DNA from: Sycon ciliatum
Taxonomy: Eukaryota > Porifera > Calcarea > Leucosolenida > Sycettidae
Assembly: GCF_964019385.1 (NCBI RefSeq)
Contig: NC_088646.1
Coordinates: forward strand, 11,844,947 to 11,908,946
Direction: 5' to 3'
DNA length: 64,000 bases
Made by a program: the position numbers and the translations under genes. Shown here one piece after another: positions 12,901-22,989 of this stretch; position 1 is the stretch's first letter, and each line of letters starts with the position of its first letter. The notes under the pieces were generated by a model that was given only the letters and a program-made list of their open reading frames with translations, was not told where the DNA came from and ran no database searches.

Positions 12901-12902
12901 TA

Positions 12903-13095
12903 GGTATAGAGGTCATGCGAAATGAATGATTTCATGTGGGGGGGGGGGGGGGTCTGCGGAACCGCATAGACTATGGGCGCTATGTATGCAGCGTGAGTCG
13001 CTAATGCAGCGCTGTGCTGCGACTTTGCCAAAGCATTCTCAGCACGTAATCGGCATTAATGGGCCGTAACGGCGCATACTTGTGACCTCTATCTC
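12903..13095. mobile_element. Putative MITE with short ATAGAGGTCA ends
   Basis: The left end reads ATAGAGGTCATGCGAAATGA; the right end read in reverse gives ATAGAGGTCACAAGTATGCG. The interior has a poly-G run and the palindromic word CAGCGCTGTGCTGCG. A relative with the same interior words (GCAGCGCTGTGCCGCGAGTC) lies at 15883-16028. The TIRs are short, so the boundaries are approximate. Confidence 0.5.
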
Positions 13096-13186
13096 ATCTC
13101 AGACAATACCGGTATACATGTATTATGCTTGTACATGTATTACAAGGTAGTGGATGTAAATGTATTGCACACTTGTTGTTACCTTA

Positions 13187-13240
13187 TTTTCCGGTGTATA
13201 AGCCGCACTGGAATAAGCCGCACCCCCCGGATGATTTTTA
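13187..13240. mobile_element. Relic of a CCGTATTT-type element end
   Basis: The words TTTTCCGGTGTATAAGCCGC and AATAAGCCGCACCCCCCGG resemble the terminus of the element at 2431-2597. Only one end is recognisable. Confidence 0.45.
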
Positions 13241-13934
13241 CACATACATAATCATACGTAACAGTACATATAAAGTAAGTTTACCGTACTTGCATAATTA
13301 TCATGATTATGGATGGTATTAACTTGAAATGTTACACTCTCAGTTACTGTGAGGCAGTCTCCCAAGCCAAGACGACGAGAGCCAGTGCATCTGCTTGTAC
13401 TGCCGGGCCACTCGGGGCCAGTCATGTACTTCGACTGGCATGATGCGGTGGGCCTATCTACTGATGAGTACTGACTGGATCCATGCCATGGACCGGTCCA
13501 TACCATGCATGCGTGACCAAAACTGGCAAAAGGCAAAACTCACCAAGCCAACCATGACATAATGATGTCGTCATGCGATCACACTTATCTGATCAGTGAT
13601 CATCTTTTCCTTTTTCAAGTGCGTGTAGATCTACGCAGCGACGCTTTCAGGCGTGCGATCTCCGATCTGGCCCGCCAGCACCCAGCCATAATGCGTATAT
13701 GCATCGATCTACGTTGGGGTGAAAACTATCTAAAAATCCAAAGCCAAACGAACAAATCACGTCTTTCATGCCAAAGCAAAGGCAAGGGAAAGCTAGTTTG
13801 TCATTTTGATGTTGGTCGTTGAAGGTTCCCAGCGATTCGTTGACTTGCTCCCGTTGTCCCCCTTTTTCAGCCTCTGCACTAGTCGTTGCGTCGGCTCCCA
13901 TCTCGATTCAGGTGAGCCAACCCCACTTGATATA

Positions 13935-14003
13935 ATGCCAGAATGGACGTGGACGGTATATTCCAAGAGACATTTGGACCCGAAAATGCGCTCGCCGACG
14001 TAG
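13935..14003 (+). CDS. Overlapping upstream ORF of the bZIP gene
   Basis: An ATG at 13935 (A at -3) opens a 22-codon frame that ends at 14001-14003. It starts 8 bases before the bZIP ATG and overlaps the bZIP frame in another register, so ribosomes using it would miss the main start. Overlapping uORFs of this kind control stress bZIP mRNAs such as ATF4. A role here is inferred only, and it depends on the mRNA actually including 13935; a strong donor-like CAG|GTGAGC at 13909-13917 leaves the 5' exon structure open. Confidence 0.4.
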   Translation: MPEWTWTVYSKRHLDPKMRSPT

Positions 14004-14929
14004 CTAGCCCGGGTAATAGTGTTAGAAGCTCGATTACTACTAGTATGAGATCGGAACTGCTCCCGGATGGGCTGCAGGATAGCTTCGCTGAGTATGAGCG
14101 ATTTTCAGCATTGTCCACCTCCTATTTGTCGGAGATCAGCGAAGTGCCTCTGACCGTGGATTTGGGCGATCCGTCTGCAACTGTGTTCAATGTATGTGTG
14201 GTGGACGCGGCAAATGCCAGCAGCATCACCAGTTCTCGCTTGTCCCGCTCTCCGCGGAAACCCTCATCCTCCTACGCGGCAGCGCCGAAACATGGCTTCA
14301 TGCTTGAGGACCTGGTGAGCGAGGCATCTTTCGAGGTCGACCCGGAGATCTACACCGACGGCGCCGACCTATTGAATGTTGAACTGTCGCCTATGAGCGA
14401 GCAAAGCTCAGCCTCACTTATCCCACTCTATGCGGATGAACTCCCGTCTCCCCTTGCGCTTGCAGCGTCGTCGAGTGCGGAGTCCTGTACGTATAACAGC
14501 GCAGCCAGTGCATTGCTGCAGAGCTTGCATTTAGTGAACAGCAAACCCGTGACTAGTGTTAGTCTGACGGACTCAGTACAGTCAGCCATACCAAGTCCAG
14601 ACAGTACAGTTGGGTCTAGTGCAGCTGCTTCGGTCGCCACGAGCCGTTCAGGAACCTTTCAGCGCGGCAAAACACTGTCAGATTTCAACAACACGGCAGA
14701 GTATGTGGCGTACCAGGATCGGCGACGCAAGAACAACACCGCATCACGCCGCAGCCGCCACAAGAACAAGCAACGAGTCAAGGAGACCGAAGACGAGGTG
14801 CAAGAACTGCGGCAGGAGAATGCAGACCTGCGCAAACAGCTGCGCATCATCACCGAGGCATTTGAAAACCTCCGCGAGCGATTCAAAGAGCAGCCACCGG
14901 TGATGCAGGACGGATCGTCGGACGTATGA
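13943..14929 (+). CDS. bZIP transcription factor (PAR or C/EBP-like)
   Basis: A 328-aa frame, apparently a single coding exon. The start ATG has A at -3 and G at +4. Residues 1-250 are acidic and Ser/Ala-rich without a known domain, as expected for a transactivation region. The basic region is at about 258-280 (RRRKNNTASRRSRHKNKQR): Asn264, Ala267, Ser271 and Arg272 occupy the DNA-contact positions. The double Asn is shared by PAR-type and C/EBP-type factors. A leucine zipper follows (about 283-320: ELRQENADLRKQL, then ENLRERF). The protein should dimerise and bind DNA in the nucleus. I cannot choose between the PAR and C/EBP families from sequence alone. The 5' UTR exon, if any, is not resolved. 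Confidence 0.87.
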   Translation: MDVDGIFQETFGPENALADVASPGNSVRSSITTSMRSELLPDGLQDSFAEYERFSALSTSYLSEISEVPLTVDLGDPSATVFNVCVVDAANASSITSSRLSRSPRKPSSSYAAAPKHGFMLEDLVSEASFEVDPEIYTDGADLLNVELSPMSEQSSASLIPLYADELPSPLALAASSSAESCTYNSAASALLQSLHLVNSKPVTSVSLTDSVQSAIPSPDSTVGSSAAASVATSRSGTFQRGKTLSDFNNTAEYVAYQDRRRKNNTASRRSRHKNKQRVKETEDEVQELRQENADLRKQLRIITEAFENLRERFKEQPPVMQDGSSDV

Positions 14930-15882
14930 CGCAGAGCGCTCGCTAGGAACGGCAATTATTTCCAACATGTCAGCCCTTGTACATGCACCTTTGTCTTTGA
15001 TGACAGTCACTGTTGCCATTGAATGGTGCACATAGTCCTGGTCATGCATTAGTGTGCCCGTCTCTTTCTAGCACGGTTTTAGCAGTACGAGCCAACTAGT
15101 TCCCTGTTAATTGTGACTGCATACTGTAGCACGTTTTTAGATCCGAATTTCATCTTTTCATTTCCAATTTTTTCTAGACTTTTTTCATCCTATCAATATC
15201 CTGTGTGGATTATGGTGTCCTACATATAGGTTTTAGTGGAGTTCCTTTTCTGGCAGTACCGTGATGTATGCTGCTGATTGAATAATACCAGTGGCTCGTG
15301 TACATCCTGTTGTGCTGGCTTTTGTTGACCGGCGTGACCGTAGCTTCTGGTGATGTTGCTATTCACGCACGTTTGTTCCGGTCTGCTACACATGTACTCC
15401 TAGGACGGGTGTTTTTTTTTCTCCCCGAGAAATTCTTTTCCTTTCTCAGTGTGTTGCCTTGATTTCTACGTGCAGTGCGCTGTTGGGTCAAGCTTGTTCT
15501 TACTCATTCTTGACGCCATCCTTTGATGTCTGCTCGGAGTTGCGTTTTTACCTCATACCTTTGCTGTGGTATTGTGCATCAGGGTCCGCATCAGCAGTGA
15601 GTGAATGGGTAGCATCCTGGGAGAAGAGTGATAAGAGTTTGGGCCGGTGTACATGTATGGGCCCAAGCAGGTCGTACATGTCCCTGCTCAAATTCTACGT
15701 TGTAGCTTTGCATGGTCAGCGGATGGTCAATCTTGGGTTTCATTTGGTGCCCAGCGATATGATGGACCCGGGTTAGTAAAGGGCTGGCTGTAAAAATAGA
15801 GTGAAAAAAAGTTTTAAAACATTTCAAGTACTTTTAATGCTTTGCACCTTTTGCTTGTAGACACTGGTACACGGTGAAGTAT
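14930..15882. other. bZIP 3' UTR and flank
   Basis: No further gene seen. The region is T-rich and probably holds the bZIP 3' UTR. I did not find a canonical AATAAA close to the stop codon, so the transcript end is not placed. Confidence 0.4.
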
Positions 15883-16028
15883 AGAGGTTATGCGAATGAT
15901 TTCATGGGGTGAGTCAGCGGACTCCCTAATGGGGCGCTGAGTGTACAGCGTTAGTCACTAGTGCAAGTGCACTAGTGCAGCGCTGTGCCGCGAGTCCGCA
16001 ACTGATGATGTAATCGCATAACCTCAAT
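15883..16028. mobile_element. MITE with GAGGTTATGCGA ends
   Basis: The left end GAGGTTATGCGAATGATTTC and the reverse complement of the right end (GAGGTTATGCGATTACATCA) form a short TIR. The interior contains the perfect palindrome CACTAGTGCAAGTGCACTAGTG or parts of it. It is related to 12903-13095. Confidence 0.6.
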
Positions 16029-16042
16029 AATACATGAAATAA

Positions 16043-16270
16043 GGGGCCGTCCGTAAATATCGAACTTTTTTCACCAAACGAATTATTTTAGTTTAGACTC
16101 AACCCCTCCCTCCCTCCCCCTCAGAACGTAAAAAATGTTGACATACATGCATATACAACAGCCATGTACATGAATCAATGTTTTCTGAAACGAAATTGGT
16201 CAACCCCCTCCCACCCCATAACGAAATTATTTCGTTTTGTGAAAAATGTTCGATATTTACGGACGGCCCC
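16043..16270. mobile_element. PIF/Harbinger-like MITE, 228 bp
   Basis: The left end GGGGCCGTCCGTAAATATCG is matched by the reverse complement of the right end over at least 23 bp (continuing AAC). TAA flanks both sides (16040-16042 and 16271-16273), the TWA target typical of PIF/Harbinger; a longer duplication AAATA is also possible. A diverged relative sits at 49051-49273, flanked by TTA. No coding capacity. Confidence 0.8.
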
Positions 16271-16280
16271 TAAATAGCAG

Positions 16281-16505
16281 TAAAAAAGGAGAAGGTCAAA
16301 ATGTTATGAGTTATGACTAACTGTCCACCAACGGAACCAGATCATATACAGTCAGCGAGTGCGACAACATGGCACAAAACTGACAAGGAGTACTGAGACA
16401 TTCAGCGACCTGACACCTAGCTCCAACACTATAATTATGATCTGCCGGTTACGCTGGTGGACAGTTAGTCATAACTCGTAACATTTTGTCCTTCTCCTTT
16501 TTTTA
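16281..16505. mobile_element. TIR element with about 50-65 bp inverted ends
   Basis: The left end TAAAAAAGGAGAAGGTCAAA and the reverse complement of the right end TAAAAAAAGGAGAAGGACAA continue in parallel through ATGTTATGAGTTATGACTAA and CTGTCCACCA. The interior (GTGCGACAACATGGCACAAA, then GACACCTAGCTCCAACAC) recurs at 20648-20785. The core AACTGTCCACCA also occurs in the termini of the large element at 17981-19362. Confidence 0.75.
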
Positions 16506-16620
16506 TCATAAATAAATTGGCTCGCCACCCGAGTTCAAAATAAATATAATTCACATTAAAATTATTAAATTATTATATCGTATGCTATTATATATGCATA
16601 TTCTCATGCTTACGGTATTA

Positions 16621-16830
16621 TTATAGAGTTGGTTTCAGCCACTTTATGATGCGCTCTCGATTGACCCACTCCACTTGCACCTCGCCACCATGGCTGGGAC
16701 AATTCTGTTGAGATCTGATATCATCAGACTCTCGCAAGACATGCAGCTGCTTCGCTTCAACAGCCGGGGGCTGGTCAGTGGAAACAGTAGACATTGAATA
16801 CATCATGAAACCGTGAGGTGAATGAATCAT
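16621..16830 (-). pseudogene. Coding-like fragment A (unknown family)
   Basis: A 69-codon open frame contains DDIRSQQNCPSHGGEVQVEW. A diverged relative (DNIKSQRNCPSYCGDVQVRW) is encoded on the opposite strand at 17710-17860. Similarity at the protein level with many synonymous or conservative changes suggests that both derive from one coding sequence, perhaps a transposon protein. I do not recognise the family. Confidence 0.35.
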
Positions 16831-17709
16831 TCACGGATGATACATGATTGTATGAATAGGCAAGAACTGGCGGAATTGCGCACTTTCTACATAATAGGGT
16901 GCTACTAAAATTTTCAACTGAGATGTGTTTTACATTTATAAAAGAAGCTGTGTACATCAGAAAGCATGATGAACATATTTTTCGGATCAGCCTGATGTTT
17001 TAGTTAAACAATCCCTGCTCAAATGAAATCTCTTGGAGAGGAATTGGCCGCCTTCCGGATTCTAGGCTTAATGCCACGCATCATGGCTTGGACGCAAATC
17101 CAGTCCATGTTTGTGGGCAAGACAGTTCCGGATGTGGCGATCAAACTGCGCCTCGGTTTAACCTTCCCAAGCGTCCTTGTACACAGTAGACTTCAGTATT
17201 CCTCCAAAATCCTCTGATCGACCTCAGCCCTGGAACATTTTTTTTGGGGGGGGGGGGGGGGGTTCTGCTGTTCCTGTCTTCTCAAACCTTTTCAGAATAA
17301 CATACATATAGGCTTCAATGAGTTTCTTTTCCGATGATTTCCATCTTTATAAAATGCTTCACAGTACTGAAACAATTTGCCATGGTTCCTATGTTGTTCA
17401 AAGAACTGCACACCAGGCTTTCTGCAATGTTCTGCATTCAAGCCCTCCATTTTCACAAGTGAAGACTTGTCAATAATCTCTTTGGTGGTGTACACTGTAC
17501 ATGTACATGTACTTGCTTCCTATTGCAGTGTGCAGAACTTTACCAGAAGGTCATGGTCTAAAGGTCAGAGTTTGACCTTTTGAACTCAGTTGAAATTTAG
17601 CAGCACCCCGTTATAAGTAGGACATACCCGAGGGAACAGACGTGAAGACCTACGTGTACATGGTGTACGTGTAGAGATAATTGACAGGAAATGAAATTTT
17701 CATTTTTTC

Positions 17710-17860
17710 ATGGAGTTCCCTTTTAAAACTGGAGGTTGTGACAATATCAAATCTCAAAGGAATTGTCCTTCTTATTGTGGTGATGTGCAAGTGCGGTGGG
17801 TCGGCCGAGCAAAATTGACTGTTTCAATGTTTGAACGAAATGTCGAGACTGAAGTGAATT
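17710..17860 (+). pseudogene. Coding-like fragment B, relative of fragment A
   Basis: Plus-strand frame with DNIKSQRNCPSYCGDVQVRW, followed by diverging sequence. It is inverted relative to fragment A at 16621-16830, about 1 kb away. The pair may mark the ends of an old element or two copies of a degraded gene. Confidence 0.35.
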
Positions 17861-17980
17861 GTGGCCGTGAGATAATTTTGTTTGTGCTTCAACCGTGCAT
17901 GTGCAGCGTTTCACCCCAAACAGACTTGCCACAAAATAATTGTTTAACTCAGGTACTGACTCTACTGAGCCAATATTAAA

Positions 17981-19362
17981 GGTAGTGAAGAGAGGGGACA
18001 CATGGATACGAGCTATGAGCAACTGTCCACCAAAGTAACTAGATAGCATAGCATATGGTTCGGTTTTGTACAATTAGTTTCCACAAAGCTTCTTCTCCCT
18101 TCGATACTTCATCATCGATATTTCTGAACCTCCCGTGCTGTTTTGGTGCTCCGAGTTGTAGTTGGGCTACATTGTCAAGTATCGTATTGCTCTCCACATC
18201 ATCCAGTAACAGTCGACATTCTTTGTTGCCATGGGACTTAGCTTGTACTCATATTCCTTGCGCTCACCTTACCCTCTTTGGTCTTTCCTTAAAGGGGAAG
18301 TTTAGGCAAAAATTAAAATTTCACCAGTTGTAGTCTTCGGGGTGCTGAGTCGAATGATCGTGGTCCGAGGAAGCTGAGACGCTCCCTTCCGACTTGAATC
18401 CCAATCGAACTCGCGCACTTCCACCGAAACTAGGTGACTGCGCCCTACTAGATGGGGATTTGTATGCAAAATGTCACTAAAAGCGCCATTTCGTTCTTAT
18501 AAAAGCACGGATGACCGCGATTGGCCCATATGTTGTAGTCTTCAGGACGCTGGGTCGACTGGTTTTGGTCCGAAAAGGCTGCGATGCAGCGTTCCTCCTA
18601 TATTCCCAATCGAACATGGTTGAACAAGCGGTCACGTGCTCCTGCGTACGCCAGTCACCTGGTCACCGTGCCTGCAGGTTACTTACTAGCCTGTTTGACC
18701 TTTTTTGGGTGCAGTCCTGTCACTCGAGTTGAACTCGAGTTGAACCTTGGTGTGAAAATTGTCGCCTGCTGGCGTGGTGACCAGGTGATTTGGGCACCCA
18801 GGAGCACGTGACCGCTTGTTCAACCATGTTCGATTGGGAATAAAGGAGGAACGCTGCATCGCAGCCTTTTCGGACCAAAACCAGTCGACTCAGCGTCCAA
18901 AAGACTACAACATATGGGCCAATCGCGGTCATCCGTGCTTTTATAAGAACGAAATGGCGCTTTTAGTGACATTTTGCATACAAATCCCCATCTAGTAGGG
19001 CACAGTCACCCAGTTTCGGTGGAAGTGCGCGAGTTCGATTGGGATTCAAGTAGGAAGGGAGCGTCTCAGCTTTCTCGGACCAAGACCATTCGACTCAGCA
19101 CCCCGAAGACTACAACTGGTGAAATTTTAATTTTTGCCTTAACTTCCCCTTTAACCATGAACCTTCAAGTTAACCTGGAAGGCTGTGTTGGTCTGCGCAT
19201 CGGAGATATGTTGGAGCTACATGTAGGTGTTACGTCGTTGAATGTCTCAGTACTCTGTCAGTTTGGTGCATACTCGTCGCCCTTTCTGACCGTATGCTAT
19301 CTAGTTACAGTGGTGGACAGTTGCTCATAACCCCTATTCATGCGTCCTTTCTCTTTACTACA
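17981..19362. mobile_element. Large TIR element carrying a nested insertion
   Basis: The left end (GGTAGTGAAGAGAGGGGACA, then GAGCAACTGTCCACC and GTAACTAGATAGCATA) is inverted at the right end (TATGCTATCTAGTTAC, then GGTGGACAGTTGCTCATA, CTTTACTACAT). TIR length is about 70-80 bp with scattered mismatches. The interior has a 66-codon minus-strand open frame at about 18050-18250 that looks coding-like but matches nothing I know. It is interrupted by the TTAA-flanked palindrome at 18293-19150. Confidence 0.65.
18293..19150. mobile_element. 858-bp foldback (near-complete palindrome), TTAA-flanked
   Basis: The left half starting AGGGGAAGTTTAGGCAAAAA is repeated in inverted form to the right end, with arms of about 420-430 bp and only scattered mismatches; the centre is near 18720-18745 (GTTGAACTCGAGTTGAAC). 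TTAA sits at both edges (18289-18292 and 19151-19154), as in piggyBac or Kolobok insertions. The RNA would fold into one long hairpin. No open frame matches a transposase. Confidence 0.85.
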
Positions 19363-19723
19363 TTTATAATTTTCCATGAGTATCAGAGAGCGTCAGAGCA
19401 GTCCTTGGGAATGGGAGAGGAGGAGAAGTCAGGGACAGAATGATTTTGGCCAGAGGTTGAGTCTTGTACGGTGCACTGAGGAGTCACCCAGAACATGCTC
19501 CTTTTTACAGGAGTAGATTTTGGTGCAGAATGGTAGCATAGAAAATTAATGGAAATTTGATGGGTTTGATTGCAAACATTTGAAAAAAAGAGGTAAAATC
19601 AAATTTTGCGGCACTGCACTGTATACGATATAATCACCTAAATCACCACAACACGGGAGCTCCCCAGAGCTAGAGCTATTCTTTGTATGAATGGACTGCA
19701 ATTACCCTAGTAATCAGACCAGC

Positions 19724-19948
19724 CGCTCATATCTCTCTTATCCGGGTGGTCCGGGACCGGACACTGCCCGTAATTTCGTAATTTCCACAACTCTGAATCA
19801 CCTACAATTCAATGGAGAAGTGCCAGGGATCTGGTATATGACGTCACCATTTCCACAGAAATTGGCAAAAGAGTAGTATTTTGCCCACTAAAACACAACC
19901 ACATGGTGCCCGTAACTTTGAGGTCCGGATAAGAAAGATTTGAGTGTA
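19724..19948. mobile_element. Pogo/Tigger-like TIR element, second copy
   Basis: The left end CTCATATCTCTCTTATCCGG and the reverse complement of the right end (CACTCAAATCTTTCTTATCC) form a TIR. The internal GGTCCGGGACCGGACACTGC is shared with 7177-7512 in the opposite orientation. Boundaries are approximate. Confidence 0.6.
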
Positions 19949-20647
19949 TACTTTTATTCTTGTCCTCCTTCCGTTTTTAGCTGTTCGTGTGCTGCTATGT
20001 ACATGAGTGCCAACAAGCAGCAGAACATGTCCACCAGGGTGCAGCAGCATCAAGGAAAACTGGGTAGAACTTAACACGCAGTGTGTATTTCGCTCCCAGA
20101 CCACAGCCTGCACTACTTACTAGTTTATAAGCCGGAACACATTCAAGTTGGTATAGGCCATGACGAACCATAGTAATGCCATATATTTTGTCCCCGAGTT
20201 CTTCATCATAGGTGAACCTCATCAGTGTACAGAAGGGATGGTCCATCATGGTATAGCACCTGGCAAAGCCAGGGACCGAAGTGCTCCGTTGTGTTTTCCA
20301 TGTACCGTGTTTCTTGTCTGTTCGGATGTTCATAAATGTCCAAGGGCAATACCGGTATCAGCTCTAGAATCTGATAAATAACTGAAACGCAACAACGCGT
20401 GTATATTACGCAGTGAAGGAACGACGAACACGTACAGCCTACCAAATCTGTGTACATTCTACGAGTCCCTGATGTCAATGTAGCATTGCATTGCATCACT
20501 AAACCCCAGACCCACTGAACAGTCCATGGTGGCGCCGGAGCAGATCATCAGGGTTATAGCCAGAACAAAAGGGATGGGGGGGGGGGGTGAGGGGGAGGTT
20601 ATTGAACCCATTTTTTTGTAAAGAGAAAAGGACCTATAAGTTACTTA

Positions 20648-20785
20648 CTAGTTATGACTAAGAGTCCACCAAGGTAACGAGATCATATACATGCAGTCAG
20701 CTAGTGCGACAACGAGGCACAAAACTGACATGGACATTGAGACATTCGACGACCGGACACCTAGCTCCAACACATCTACGAAGCG
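20648..20785. mobile_element. Truncated relative of the 16281-16505 element
   Basis: AGTTATGACTAAGAGTCCAC, GTGCGACAACGAGGCACAAA and GACACCTAGCTCCAACAC appear in the same order and spacing as in 16281-16505. The right end is missing. Confidence 0.65.
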
Positions 20786-21308
20786 CAAACCAACAAAATT
20801 CCAACTAATTTACTTGGAAGGCTCAGGTGCGGAAAGTTCCAATGAGGGGAAGGGATGCGCCACGAACAAATTTGAGTGGTTTTACCGCCGTTTTGGCCGC
20901 TGCTTTCACCCACACCAGTAAAAGCAACCGACGAACTTCCATTCCATGTATTTATTCATTGGCCACTGGATCTGCCGGGAGTATGGTTTCAGTGGTAAGA
21001 CTTAGTGATGATTATGTGATGCAGTGACTCATACAATGCTGTACTACTGCAAAATGTGTAGACTCTACTCATCGTGCATATAAAAAAGGTGGCGCTCGCA
21101 CTCTGAAGGGTGGCGCATTCATTTTGATAGCAGCGTCCCGCTATGTCACTTTAGCCAGAACCCTGAGTGTGTTTAGGTGTATCAGCAATTATTTTAGTTG
21201 TACATCGCCATAACAAATTTCTGCGAGACTATCACACTATTGCATTACATTTGACGCACGCTAGTACTGTAGTTTGCAGAGAAGAACCTAACTAATACTT
21301 TGTCATGC

Positions 21309-21465
<157 letters not shown>

Positions 21466-22450
21466 TGCATAAGTGTACCTCTACTGACCTGCACATGCTT
21501 GCAGCGTCTTGAGGCAGCCAATTGAGAGCCACAGTCATGTCCAACCCGGATTGAAGCATCGCGGAGCATTTGTGTTGAAGAGGAGGTGGACACAGCAAAC
21601 TTGTAGAATGTCCAGTGGTGGAGCCATTTCCTCTCTCTACTTCTCAGTCTCTCTGCAGTCTATCCCGCTACTTCCAAATCGGTTTCAGATAGGACTGTCA
21701 GACAGGTTAGTACACTGTACATTGACATAATAATGATGCGTTCATCCGTGCCTACTCTCGGCTGTACGGATAGAGACTCGCCATTTACAGCGGAAGCCAC
21801 CCGGCACCAGTGGACTGCATTGTAATGTAGAGCTTTGAGGTTTTGATGCTCGGCTTTGACACACAAAGATTATGTAATGCCACCTTCAGCAACCATTACT
21901 TCAAGGCTTCTGAGTCCTGACTCGGTGACTCGATTGTGAGTGTGAAACTAACTACTGAGTACTGTACACTGCTTTTTCATGTACAGCTAGGTATGCGCTT
22001 CGCTTGCATTTGCAACGACTCGACATATCACATGGTAACTAAGGAATTAGGTTGCCTCGGTTACTACAATTCAACGACATTGCTATGCAAAACCCATACA
22101 CTCATTTCATCATTATCATTGACATCGTTGCACTGAAGCAGTGAACCATGGACTTGGGCCCTTTGCTTTCCTTTCAAAGGTGCAACGAAGGCGATGGACA
22201 GCTCAACCCTGTCTAGGCCTAGGCTGAGGCTAGGGTTTGCTTTTGACGGTCCATGCACATTGCATGGTAATGTTGGCATGGTAGTTATTCAAGGAGACGG
22301 GATGGCATGGGGTTCCAACGAACAATTCTTACCAGCGATTATCGGGGGATATTAAAACCTTACGCGAATTTCCTGTATGCTTGAGCTGCGTTTGTAGGTG
22401 AGGGACTGAAGAAACATTCATCACACGAACACTGTATGTGAGATTGTCTA

Positions 22451-22663
22451 CTGTAAAAGCCATTATTCTAACGAGGCGCATATTATAACGATTTCTCAAA
22501 ATTGACTAGTTTACGTGTACTAAAGGTAACGATTCTCACTCATTGTCAACGCTCAATAGGACAGTATATGTATCGATTTCTGTATAACGATTTCTATTTT
22601 AACGACAGATTTCTCCTCGTTAACTCATTAGAGTTAGCACTTCGTTATATATGGCTTTTACAG
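22451..22663. mobile_element. TA-flanked MITE, 213 bp
   Basis: The left end CTGTAAAAGCCATTATTCTA and the reverse complement of the right end CTGTAAAAGCCATATATAAC match for the first 13 bp and partly beyond (TAACGA). TA flanks both ends (22449-22450 and 22664-22665). The interior is AT-rich with several TAACGATTTCT words. It is a non-autonomous DNA transposon, Tc1/mariner-like by its target site. Confidence 0.7.
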
Positions 22664-22989
22664 TACTATGAATCATCACGTTTTACCTCACTGCAGAGAG
22701 CAAGAGCCAGGAGATCAAGACTACAGACATGTAAAATCTGTCACTAGAGCATAATTATACATTATACAGGTAGTGGGTACATTGGGAGTGCATTGCACTG
22801 CAGTAAGCAAGTAACAACTACTAACAACGGTATTACCCTTCCCTGGTATCAACCTACGTAAGTAAGTAAACGAGTGTTGGGATCTGGTCTTGTAGTTGTA
22901 CAATCGTCATGTACATGTGGAAATGCCAATTGCCTACCTCAGACAGCAAGCAATATCACAATTAAATTTTAAAGCACGATAGTGTTGTA

